A stretch of DNA of 11,212 bases from contig CADBAC010000049.1 in NCBI GenBank assembly GCA_902792495.1, forward strand, positions 1 to 11,212, given 5' to 3'. Source of the stretch: Ruminococcus flavefaciens (GTDB taxonomy: Bacteria; Bacillota; Clostridia; Oscillospirales; Ruminococcaceae). The notes under the pieces are model-generated. The model had not been told where the DNA came from. It was given only the letters and a program-made list of their open reading frames with translations, and searched no databases. Made by a program: the position numbers and the translations under genes. Below are positions 1-6,813 of the stretch, in pieces; the stretch's first letter is position 1, and each line of letters begins with the position of its first letter.

Positions 1-751
1 CGATCTCGCTCTGAGTATGCTGCATCTTATCATAGAGAGTTATCATCTCTCCTGCTTTTTCCTCTTTGCTTGCCTGCTGCTGAGCGAGGCTGTTTTCGAG
101 GTTTGCTTTTTCGAGTTCGAGGTTCTGCTTTTCTGTTTCCAGATCAGCCTTGTATTGCTCCATAGTGCTTATCTCGCCGAGAATATCGTTGATGAGCTTC
201 TCGTCATTGGCAGCTATACGGTTGACCATTTCAACTCGTGAGAGCATATCATAAAAGCTTGCAGAACCTACGATGATAGAAGCCAGCTGTTCGTTGCCCG
301 AAATGTACATAGCGCAGAGTCTTTCCTTGAAGACCTCCACCTTTTTCTCGATGGCTTTCTGCTGGTCTGCTATCTTGACCTCCTGCTCTGCGATAGTCTG
401 GTCGAGAAGCTGGATATTAGCCTCTGCGTTTGTGATATCGCCTGATATCTGATCCAGTTCTGCGTTGAGAAGGTCTATATTCGACTGTATGAAACCGATC
501 TGTTCATTCAGAACATTCTGGTACTGCTGCTCCTGGGACTTATTTCCCTCAAGAGAACCTATCTGAACTTCCAGATCTGCTATTTTCTGTGAATTTGCCT
601 GTCGTTCCTGCTGGATGTCACTTAAAGTTCTGGCATGAACTGTCTTTCCGCTTTTACTGTTAAAAGCAGCGGTATTAGTAATAAGTGCGATCGACAATGC
701 GCTGCAAGTAACAAAAGAAAGAACTCGTTTTATCATTCTTAATTTTTTCAT
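1..751 (-). CDS. Secreted coiled-coil murein hydrolase, PcsB/CwlO/EnvC-like, N-terminal part (runs off the left edge)
   Basis: About 250 residues are visible and the 3' end lies outside the window. The N-terminus looks like a signal peptide: basic MKKLRMIKR, a hydrophobic stretch at residues 10-25, and a possible cleavage after VHA at residue 40. The rest is Gln/Glu/Lys-rich coiled coil (about 42-140 and 185-250), interrupted near 141-180 by FKERLCAMY, GSASFYDML and SRVEMVNRI. That central pattern is typical of the N-terminal domain of PcsB, CwlO and EnvC-type proteins, which docks on FtsX and keeps the hydrolase inactive until FtsEX signals. The catalytic domain (CHAP, NlpC/P60 or M23) would lie beyond the edge and cannot be identified. 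Its position directly downstream of ftsEX supports the role. I chose the ATG at 751. An in-frame ATG at 778 directly abuts the AAGGAGG site, which leaves no spacing, so it is less likely. The ATG at 736 is a third option. Confidence 0.85.
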   Translation of the reverse strand, partial: MKKLRMIKRVLSFVTCSALSIALITNTAAFNSKSGKTVHARTLSDIQQERQANSQKIADLEVQIGSLEGNKSQEQQYQNVLNEQIGFIQSNIDLLNAELDQISGDITNAEANIQLLDQTIAEQEVKIADQQKAIEKKVEVFKERLCAMYISGNEQLASIIVGSASFYDMLSRVEMVNRIAANDEKLINDILGEISTMEQYKADLETEKQNLELEKANLENSLAQQQASKEEKAGEMITLYDKMQHTQSEI

Positions 752-757
752 AGTACT

Positions 758-787
758 GATGCGGAGTTTATGCCGCATCCTCCTTTC
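758..787 (-). promoter_or_regulatory. Ribosome binding site separated from the start codon by a stem-loop
   Basis: On the minus strand a strong GAAAGGAGG (787-779) is followed by GATGCGG (779-773), an 8-nt loop, and CCGCATC (764-758), a perfect 7-bp stem. The hydrolase ATG at 751 follows after 6 nt. The linear distance from GGAGG to this ATG is about 27 nt, which is too long, but folding the stem would bring the two close together. The alternative is that translation starts at the ATG inside the stem (778). The stem is seen directly; its role is inferred. Confidence 0.45.
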
Positions 788-805
788 AAAAACTTCCGAT
801 TGAGA

Positions 806-854
806 ACGGCATCCACCTCATAATTATGCCGTGGTACAAAAGCCCACGGCATAA
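806..854 (-). promoter_or_regulatory. Leader of the hydrolase gene with an 11-bp hairpin and a competing third arm
   Basis: TTATGCCGTGG (824-834) and CCACGGCATAA (844-854) form a perfect 11-bp stem with a 9-nt loop. A third segment, ACGGCAT at 806-812, repeats part of the second arm and can pair instead with ATGCCGT at 826-832. Two mutually exclusive hairpins are therefore possible in the RNA between ftsX and the hydrolase gene. There is no U-tract after the stem, so a simple terminator is unlikely. It could be an attenuator, a processing or stability hairpin, or part of a repeated element. Confidence 0.45.
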
Positions 855-896
855 CTGAAAACTGCCTTTTTACGGCGATATTTACAAGGTGCTGCC

Positions 897-1079
897 TTAA
901 AGGCAACATCACACAAAGCTTGTGCTGAAGATGCGCCGTCAGATTTTTCGTCAGATCGTATAGAAATTCCGCAGGCATACTTTCGTATGTCAAGGGATTT
1001 CTGTGCGAAATGGCGGAAAACCTGCAAGCAGATTCAGTGCAAAGCCGTCAGGCGGGCTTTGTGAGATGCTTGCCTTAAA
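897..1079. repeat. MITE-like imperfect palindrome of about 183 bp
   Basis: The ends are inverted copies of each other. Positions 897-919 read TTAAAGGCAACATCACAC then AAAGC; the reverse complement of 1056-1079 reads TTTAAGGCAAGCATCTCAC then AAAGC. Pairing continues inward in patches (920-933 with about 1028-1042). The centre is a strong hairpin: AGAAATTCC (962-970) with GGGATTTCT (994-1002), and GGCATAC (974-980) with GTATGTC (985-991) around a TTTC loop. A full-length palindrome with terminal inverted repeats and no convincing ORF fits a non-autonomous miniature element or a dispersed intergenic repeat. The right end includes the ftsX stop codon. No clear target duplication was seen. Copy number in the genome cannot be judged from this window. 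Confidence 0.6.
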
Positions 1080-1986
1080 CGTCTATGTGTCTTCTTGTAC
1101 TGATAACACTGCCCAATGCCCCTATGAGTGCGCCTGCAACGATGTAGGCAACAAGTATCTGTATTCTTATTTCGCTGAAGGGGATGATACTTCCGATTCC
1201 GAAAGTGGACATAAGCATGGACTGACCTATCATCAGGTTGTATATAGCCCTGTAGGCTGCCCATGTGATAAAGAACGCTCCTACGCCTGCCACGAAGCCT
1301 GTTACCATGCCTTCGATGAAGAAAGGCATACGTATAAAGCCGTTTGTAGCACCAACGTACTTCATGATCTGTATCTCCTCACGGCGTGAGAACACGCTGG
1401 CCTTTGTGGTGTTGGAGATGATGATGAGTGATACAACTATCAGAGCGATAACTATAGTTCCTGCCACGAATGTGACAACTCGTCTGAGCTCTCTGAGGAA
1501 CTCTGCTACCTGCGGTGATGATGAAGCGCTCTGTACACCTGTTATAGCGCCGATCTCCTCTGTGGTATCGGCTATGATATCGTTGTTGTTTACTGTTACG
1601 CTGAAACCATCGGGCATAAAGCTGGCATCGTCGCCGATATAGCCTGTGAAGATCTTCTCAGCATTTGGAAGGCTTGCTCTCTGTCTTGCAAGAGCTTCTT
1701 CCTTTGAGATGAACTCAACAGTATCAACGTTTACCAGTGCCCTGATAGATTCCTCGGCAGCCTTGTTCTGTTCCTCTGTAGAACCTACCTCCATAATTAC
1801 AACGATCTCGTTCTGGCTTCCCAGACCTGCGATCATGGAGTTAAGGTTGAGATAGAAAAGAGCTGCCATTCCGACCAGAAGCAGGGATATGAGCACTACG
1901 CAGAAAGTTGCGAATGCCATCATCTTATTCTTCCAGATATTTTCAAACCCCTGATCGGTCAGGTATTTAATACCGCTTATTTTCAT
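1075..1986 (-). CDS. ftsX: Cell division ABC transporter permease FtsX
   Basis: FtsX is the membrane half of the FtsEX complex. It does not transport; it relays ATP hydrolysis by FtsE to an extracellular peptidoglycan hydrolase. The 303-residue length is normal for the family. Predicted layout: a cytoplasmic N-terminus with the typical opening ISGIKYLTDQGFENIWKNK, TM1 about 23-47, a large extracellular loop about 48-170, TM2 about 171-197, a cytoplasmic segment with RREEIQIMKYVGAT (an FtsX/MacB-type coupling motif), TM3 about 225-250, and TM4 about 277-297. The ATG at 1986 overlaps the ftsE stop in ATGA, and AAGGAGG lies at 2002-1996 with 9 nt spacing, so ftsE and ftsX are translationally coupled. 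The stop codon lies within the terminal repeat of the palindromic element, but the family core appears complete. Confidence 0.95.
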   Translation of the reverse strand: MKISGIKYLTDQGFENIWKNKMMAFATFCVVLISLLLVGMAALFYLNLNSMIAGLGSQNEIVVIMEVGSTEEQNKAAEESIRALVNVDTVEFISKEEALARQRASLPNAEKIFTGYIGDDASFMPDGFSVTVNNNDIIADTTEEIGAITGVQSASSSPQVAEFLRELRRVVTFVAGTIVIALIVVSLIIISNTTKASVFSRREEIQIMKYVGATNGFIRMPFFIEGMVTGFVAGVGAFFITWAAYRAIYNLMIGQSMLMSTFGIGSIIPFSEIRIQILVAYIVAGALIGALGSVISTRRHIDV

Positions 1987-3263
1987 TTATCTGCGCCTCC
2001 TTCGTTGTTGTCGGAGGCACCTGCGGACTTCTTGTGTTTTTTCTTTTTGTGCTTCTTCCCTGCGGGCTTTTCAGCCTGTGCGGGAACTATTTCTGCCGCA
2101 GCTTCCGTACTTACAGCAGCGTTTGCACTGCTGACGGTCTCAGCTGCTGTTTCGGCCTGTTCGGTCACTTCAGCATTTTCGGTTTTTTCAGCCTTTGCGC
2201 TCTCAGAGAGTACCTCTGAGATCTGAGCTGCCTCAGCCTCCTGTTGAGCTGTTACCTCGGCAAGCTTCTTTTCAGCTTCCTCGATAATAGCCTGAGCCTG
2301 TTCACGGATATCCTCGGCTGTTTCCTCGGGCTTATCCTCGGTGATAGCGGAAATTATATCCTCGGGAGTCATATCATCAAGACTGAGAGGCATATTCTCC
2401 TCAGTATTGCTGACAGCAGGCTCTTCTTCGACTGTTTCTTCCATAGCTGTCACAGTTTCCTCAGCGGCGGAATCCACCTGCTGAAGATCCTCTTCATCAA
2501 TAAACGAACCCACCATAGTTTTCATTGGGAATTCGCCTCCGAGATCGTCGATCTCATCAAGCTCTTCCTCAAGATCCTCGGGAAGTTCAGCAAGACCTGT
2601 GATAACGTTATCGTAAGCGATCTCACCGTTGGCGATATTGATGATACGTCCGCCGAAATGACGGACAAGGTCATGTTCATGGGTAACCATGAGAATGGTT
2701 GTACCCTGATCGTTGATGCCCTTGAGCAGTTCCACTATCTCGTAGGAAAGCTCGGGGTCGATATTACCCGTCGGCTCATCGGCAATGATGAGCTGAGGGT
2801 CATTGACGAGTGCTCTTGCGATGGCAACACGCTGTTTTTCACCGCCCGAAAGCTCGTCAGGGTAAGAATTCATTTTATCATGGAGCCCTACAAGGTCAAT
2901 AACGTAAGGCACACGCTTTTTGATTTGCTTAGTTGGTGCATCTATAACTCTGAGAACGAATGCGATGTTCTCATAAACTGTCATAGACGGGATAAGTCGG
3001 AAATCCTGGAATACGAAGCCGAGAGTACGGCGGAATTCAGGTATCCTTTTCTTTCTGAGTTTGTTGAGGTTATAGCCGTTTACCATAACGCTTCCGCTGG
3101 TAGCGTCTATTTCCTTCAGAAGTAGTTTGATCATAGTACTCTTACCCGCACCTGATGAACCTACAACGAAGGCGAAGTCGCCGTCATTGATACGCAGGCT
3201 GACGTTGTTGAGAGCGTCAACACCGCTTGAGTAGGTCACGGATACGTTTTTAAGTTCTACCAA
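1983..3263 (-). CDS. ftsE: Cell division ATP-binding protein FtsE with a long C-terminal extension
   Basis: Residues 1-221 are a complete ABC ATPase of FtsE type: Walker A GSSGAGKST (35-43), Q-loop Gln86, signature LSGGE (138-142), Walker B LIIADEP with Glu163, and H-loop His195. FtsE powers FtsX. Typical FtsE proteins are about 220-230 residues; this one is 426. Residues 222-426 are an added low-complexity region: an acidic stretch (about 222-300, rich in Glu and Asp), an Ala/Glu-rich segment likely to be helical or coiled coil (about 300-398), and a basic tail KKHKKKKHKK at 403-412. No stop or frame break separates the two parts. The start is TTG at 3263, with AGGTG about 7 nt upstream (AAGGTAGGTG at 3280-3271); an in-frame TAA just upstream excludes a longer protein. 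Its 3' end carries the ftsX ribosome binding site. Confidence 0.93.
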   Translation of the reverse strand: MVELKNVSVTYSSGVDALNNVSLRINDGDFAFVVGSSGAGKSTMIKLLLKEIDATSGSVMVNGYNLNKLRKKRIPEFRRTLGFVFQDFRLIPSMTVYENIAFVLRVIDAPTKQIKKRVPYVIDLVGLHDKMNSYPDELSGGEKQRVAIARALVNDPQLIIADEPTGNIDPELSYEIVELLKGINDQGTTILMVTHEHDLVRHFGGRIINIANGEIAYDNVITGLAELPEDLEEELDEIDDLGGEFPMKTMVGSFIDEEDLQQVDSAAEETVTAMEETVEEEPAVSNTEENMPLSLDDMTPEDIISAITEDKPEETAEDIREQAQAIIEEAEKKLAEVTAQQEAEAAQISEVLSESAKAEKTENAEVTEQAETAAETVSSANAAVSTEAAAEIVPAQAEKPAGKKHKKKKHKKSAGASDNNEGGADK

Positions 3264-3289
3264 AAGATTACACCTACCTTAAAAATTGG

Positions 3290-3337
3290 CTGTCAAGAAG
3301 TGTGCATAGCCACACGAAAGAACTTAGAACTTGACAG
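3290..3337 (-). terminator. Hairpin between the regulator and ftsE, possible weak terminator or attenuator
   Basis: On the minus strand CTGTCAAG (3337-3330), which overlaps the last codons of the regulator, pairs perfectly with CTTGACAG (3297-3290), and an inner GTGTG/CACAC stem (3315-3311 with 3304-3300) closes a short loop. Five T residues follow after CCAA. The U-run is short and displaced from the stem, so partial read-through into ftsE is more likely than full termination. Confidence 0.35.
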
Positions 3338-4409
3338 GATTTGCAGACAGGTACTTCTTAACCATGAGAGCGATCTTGAAGATAATGGCATGATCGAACT
3401 CACGGAGGTCAAGACCTGTAAGCTTCTTGATTTTTTCGAGTCTGTACACGAGAGTATTTCTGTGTACGAAGAGTTTTCTCGATGTCTCTGAAACATTAAG
3501 ATTGTTCTCGAAGAATTTCTGGATAGTGAAAAGAGTTTCGTGGTCGAGTGACTCAATGCTTCCCACCTTGAATACCTCATGGAGGAATGTCTCACAGAGA
3601 GTTGTGGGGAGGTGATAGATAAGTCTTGCAATACCGAGATTATCGTAGCTTACGATGACCTTATCGGTATCGAATACCTTTCCTACCTCAAGAGCCATCT
3701 GAGCTTCCTTGAATGAGCGGGCAAGATCCTTGACACCGACAACAGCTGTACCGATACCAACGTTTACTCTTGTATAGAATTCGCTGCTGAGTGTGTCAGC
3801 GATAGAGCGTGCAAGCTTTTCGAGATCTCTTGAATCAAGTGTACTCTTCAGCTCCTTGACAAGAACTATATCGCTCTCAGTGATATTGAAAACGAAATCC
3901 TTGTTCTTATCCGGGAACAGGTTCTGGATAACGTCGTAGGCTGAAATGTCATTGGCTGAGACGATCCTTATGAGGAATACAGCACGGCTGATCTCCGCAT
4001 TGAAATGGAGCTCTCTTGCCTTTATGACTATATCGCCGGGGAGTACGTTATCGAGGATGACATTCTTGATGAAGTTGTTTCTGTCATACTTCTCGTCGTA
4101 GTACTGCTTGATATTTGAAAGAGTGATAGCGAGAATGCTTGCGTACTTGGCTGCAGCGTCGTCAACGCCCTCTACGAAAACAGCATAGTCGGGCTTTACT
4201 CTTGAGCCGAAAGGCTTGTATGTGAAGCCGTCACGGATAAAAATATCGTGAGAATCGCTGAGGTCGAGAGAAACGAACTCATTTGTTGTACCCACACGGG
4301 TAAGATCGCTGCAGGCGATGATGGTAGCGGTCTCATCAACAACGCCTATAGTAGCGTCGATGGTGTCACGCATCTGATGAACTAAACCCTGAAATAATCT
4401 GTTTGACAT
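3324..4409 (-). CDS. CdaR/PucR-family transcriptional regulator
   Basis: The 361-residue protein has three parts. Residues 1-115 resemble the sugar-diacid-recognition type N-terminal domain (IGVVDETATIIACSDLTRVG). Residues 116-285 resemble the GGDEF-like middle domain of CdaR proteins (YTRVNVGIGTAVVGVKDLA, then SFKEAQMALEVG). Residues 295-355 form the PucR-type C-terminal helix-turn-helix, with NVSETSRKLFVHRNTLVYRL at 305-324 as the recognition region. Family members respond to small organic acids, sugar acids or purine-related metabolites; the ligand here is unknown. The start at 4409 has AAGGG at 4426-4422 upstream. It lies 60 bp upstream of ftsE on the same strand, so it may be co-transcribed with ftsEX, although family members usually control metabolism. 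Two palindromes in its own promoter region suggest autoregulation (inferred). Confidence 0.85.
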   Translation of the reverse strand: MSNRLFQGLVHQMRDTIDATIGVVDETATIIACSDLTRVGTTNEFVSLDLSDSHDIFIRDGFTYKPFGSRVKPDYAVFVEGVDDAAAKYASILAITLSNIKQYYDEKYDRNNFIKNVILDNVLPGDIVIKARELHFNAEISRAVFLIRIVSANDISAYDVIQNLFPDKNKDFVFNITESDIVLVKELKSTLDSRDLEKLARSIADTLSSEFYTRVNVGIGTAVVGVKDLARSFKEAQMALEVGKVFDTDKVIVSYDNLGIARLIYHLPTTLCETFLHEVFKVGSIESLDHETLFTIQKFFENNLNVSETSRKLFVHRNTLVYRLEKIKKLTGLDLREFDHAIIFKIALMVKKYLSANPVKF

Positions 4410-4465
4410 ATTTTTTACATCCCTTCGTTAGATTTTTTGAACGGACCTTCAAGGAAAGCTGTGCG

Positions 4466-4487
4466 GAGGAGGATATGCCGCCTCCTC
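4466..4487 (-). promoter_or_regulatory. Hairpin in the regulator's leader
   Basis: GAGGAGG (4466-4472) and CCTCCTC (4481-4487) form a 7-bp GC-rich stem with an 8-nt loop. There is no U-tract on the minus strand, so this is not a clear argS terminator. If the promoter at 4500-4531 is real, the stem sits near the 5' end of the regulator mRNA and could stabilise it. Confidence 0.35.
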
Positions 4488-4499
4488 AACATATTACAA

Positions 4500-4535
4500 A
4501 TTGTAACACATTCTTCGAGGGAATTTGTTAACAAA
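4500..4535 (-). promoter_or_regulatory. Possible promoter with two palindromic operator candidates
   Basis: On the minus strand TGTTACAAT (extended -10, TACAAT at 4505-4500) lies downstream of TTAACA (4531-4526), a -35-like box with a long 20-nt spacer. Each box sits in a palindrome: TTTGTTAACAAA (4524-4535, perfect) and TTACAAATTGTAA (4494-4506, 5-bp arms). Their centres are about 30 bp apart, near three helical turns. This layout suits binding by the adjacent CdaR/PucR-type regulator. The palindromes are seen; the assignment is inferred. Confidence 0.4.
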
Positions 4536-4577
4536 CTGTGAACTTTCTTCTGAACGGTCACAAACATAGACTTAAAT

Positions 4578-6353
4578 TTAGTTGATTTTTGTATCATTCC
4601 TACAAAAGATATTGAGTATCGTAAGCACGTTTCTCAGTGTCTGACGAACTGCAACGCAGAGAAGAAGTCTTGCATTTTTCAGTTCCTCGCTCTCAGCGTT
4701 CTTTACGCTGCAAGCATCGTAGAAACGATGGAAAAGTGTAGCCAGATCAACAGCATACTTCGTGATCTTTGCAGGATCGTAAGTCTTTGCTGCAAGGTCA
4801 ACTTCCTTAGGCAGAGAAGCAAGGTGACGGATAAGCTCGATCTCACGGCTGTCTGTCAGAACGCTCAGGTCTGCCTTTTCGGGCACCTGTGTTCCCTCTT
4901 CTGCAAGAGCCCTGAGCATACTGCAAATTCTTGCGTGTGCATACTGAACGTAGTAAACAGGGTTCTGTGAGGACTTCTCGATAGCCAGATCAAGGTCGAA
5001 CTCGAACTGTGAATTTGCCTCACGGAGATTGAAGAAGAAACGTGCTGCATCTATCGGTATCTCGTCAAGGAGAGTTACCAGTGTGATAGCCTTGCCGCTT
5101 CTCTTTGAAAGCTTTACTGTCTCGCCGTTGCGGACCAGACGTACCATCTGCATGAGAACAACGTCCAGCTTTGAAGCGTCAACTCCGAGAGCAGTGAGTG
5201 CAGCTTTCAGACGAGGTACATAGCCGTGATGGTCTGCGCCGAGAACGTTGATGGCCTTGTCGAAGTTACGTGTTACCAGCTTGTTATAGTGGTAAGCGAT
5301 ATCGGGTACTATATAAGTATAGAGACCGTTGCTTCTCTTCAATACGAAGTCCTTGTCCAGACCGTATTCTGTAGCCTTGAACCATATCGCGCCGTCCTGC
5401 TCGTAAGCCTTGCCTGCTTCGAGGAGCTTGTCAACGACCAGCTTTGTCTCGTTCTTCTCATGGACTGTGCTCTCTCTGAACCAGTTATCGTAAACGATGC
5501 GGTACTTTTTCAGGTCACGCTCAAGGCCTGCGATATTCAGCGGCAGAGCGTAATCAACGAGAGCCTTGCGGCGTTCTTCCTCGCTGACATTCTCAAGAGA
5601 ATTGCCGTGGAGGTCAAAGTAATTCTTAGCGTGTTCGATGATATCCTGTCCGAGGTAAACATCCTCAGGCATCGGGAAATCTTCGCTGCTGCCGTCCTCA
5701 CCGTAAATGCGTCTGCAAACTTCCTCGGTATCGGCAGCTGACTTGTATATTTCCTGTCCCTTTTCGGAGCAGATGTGCATATAGCGGAGAGAAAGAGATT
5801 TTCCGAACTTCTCTATCTGGTTGCCTGCGTCGTTGACGTAGAACTCACGCTCAGCGTGCCAGCCTGCCCACTGGAGGACGCTTGCCAGACAGTCGCCGAT
5901 AGCGCCGCCACGGGCATTACCGATATGCATAGGTCCTGTAGGATTTGCAGAAACGAACTCAACAAGCGCTCTTTTGCCTGCGCCTGTATCGGTCTTACCG
6001 TAGTTTTCACCCTCTGCGAGAACATTCTCCACTACTTCGGAGAACCATTTTCTGCCCAGGAAGAAGTTCATGAATCCGGGGCCTGCGACCTCGGTCTTCT
6101 CGAACATAGTCCCTTCCATCTGTACCTTTTCTGTGATGAGTTCAGCTATCTTTCTCGGAGGCATTCTGAAAGCCTTTGCACAGACCATTGCTGTATTTGC
6201 AGCAAAATCGCCGTGGGACTTATCAGCAGGTATCTCGATAGTGAAATCAGGCATCGGAACGGCAGGTACAGCCTGTTCCGCTACAAGTACGCCAATAGCA
6301 TCCATTATCATTTCACGGAGCTGAGTTGACGCTTTTTTAATAAGATCTGACAT
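4578..6353 (-). CDS. argS: Arginine--tRNA ligase
   Basis: This is a class I aminoacyl-tRNA synthetase that charges tRNA-Arg in the cytoplasm. The 591-residue length is usual. Residues 1-110 form the ArgS-specific N-terminal domain that contacts the tRNA D-loop. The HIGH-type motif is SANPTGPMHIGNARGG (135-150), the KMSK-type motif is KLSKRSG (414-420), and the DALR anticodon-binding domain fills about 450-591 (YVQYAHARICSMLRAL and following). The start at 6353 has AAAGGAC upstream at about 9 nt. It is 22 bp downstream of the DUF1934 gene, an order also known from Bacillus (ywiB-argS). The extreme C-terminus (NIFCRNDTKIN) lacks the usual APE(R/K)M ending. No T-box leader is visible, which fits its position inside an operon. 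Confidence 0.96.
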   Translation of the reverse strand: MSDLIKKASTQLREMIMDAIGVLVAEQAVPAVPMPDFTIEIPADKSHGDFAANTAMVCAKAFRMPPRKIAELITEKVQMEGTMFEKTEVAGPGFMNFFLGRKWFSEVVENVLAEGENYGKTDTGAGKRALVEFVSANPTGPMHIGNARGGAIGDCLASVLQWAGWHAEREFYVNDAGNQIEKFGKSLSLRYMHICSEKGQEIYKSAADTEEVCRRIYGEDGSSEDFPMPEDVYLGQDIIEHAKNYFDLHGNSLENVSEEERRKALVDYALPLNIAGLERDLKKYRIVYDNWFRESTVHEKNETKLVVDKLLEAGKAYEQDGAIWFKATEYGLDKDFVLKRSNGLYTYIVPDIAYHYNKLVTRNFDKAINVLGADHHGYVPRLKAALTALGVDASKLDVVLMQMVRLVRNGETVKLSKRSGKAITLVTLLDEIPIDAARFFFNLREANSQFEFDLDLAIEKSSQNPVYYVQYAHARICSMLRALAEEGTQVPEKADLSVLTDSREIELIRHLASLPKEVDLAAKTYDPAKITKYAVDLATLFHRFYDACSVKNAESEELKNARLLLCVAVRQTLRNVLTILNIFCRNDTKIN

Positions 6354-6375
6354 TGGTGTAACGTCCTTTCTATTA

Positions 6376-6792
6376 TCACTCCTGCACTGTCATGATTATC
6401 TCGTTATCAGACAGATATGAGGAATTGAGATCAAGTGTATATTTAAGATAAAGTCTGCCATCCTTTGCGATGGTATTCTCTATAGCGTGGGTGTAAACTC
6501 CTATCTGGAGGTTTCCGTAAGGGGTACCGTACTGACAGAAGTGCTTGCGTCCTATCTCAAGGGAAAGCACGGAATTGGCCGTACCCTCACGGGTTATGGA
6601 AGCATTCCTGCCTTTGTCCACTTTGATAGTGGTGACCGAGCCTTCAAATCCTGTAGCCGAGGTATCCTCATAAGAGATTATGTCCCATCCGTTCTCACGG
6701 ATATGCTTTGCTCTGGTCATCAGTTCGGTTTCGTTTTTTTCATCGTCCTGCCAATGGACACTGGTCAGGGATATCATTACATTCTTTTTCAA
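6376..6792 (-). CDS. DUF1934 family protein (YwiB-like)
   Basis: This 138-residue protein matches the DUF1934 pattern: the opening MISLTSVHW, a charged loop, then a small beta-barrel-like fold with QYGTPYGNLQIGVYT (about 88-102) and LKYTLDLNSSYLSDNEI near the end. The family is calycin-like, its function is unknown, and it often lies beside argS in Firmicutes, as here. There is no signal peptide or membrane segment. The start is TTG at 6792, supported by AAAGGAG at 6806-6800 with 7 nt spacing; an internal ATG at 6777 is the alternative. It lies 21 bp after the Ddl homologue and 22 bp before argS. Confidence 0.85.
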   Translation of the reverse strand: MKKNVMISLTSVHWQDDEKNETELMTRAKHIRENGWDIISYEDTSATGFEGSVTTIKVDKGRNASITREGTANSVLSLEIGRKHFCQYGTPYGNLQIGVYTHAIENTIAKDGRLYLKYTLDLNSSYLSDNEIIMTVQE

Positions 6793-6813
6793 GACAAGTC
6801 TCCTTTATATGGG

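Noticed and set aside
748..1027. Minus-strand ORFs of 67-81 codons between ftsX and the hydrolase
   Set aside because: They read through the palindromic element and leader; no domain and no dedicated ribosome binding site.
2244..3125. Long plus-strand ORF (293 codons) opposite ftsE
   Set aside because: It is antisense to the ABC domain of ftsE, whose motifs are all intact; the reverse ORF shows no family motif and stems from codon usage.
4463..4487. GC-rich hairpin as an argS terminator
   Set aside because: No U-tract follows on the minus strand, so it does not meet the intrinsic terminator pattern.
4415..4597. 60-codon minus-strand ORF between argS and the regulator
   Set aside because: It covers the putative promoter and hairpin and has no ribosome binding site or family match.
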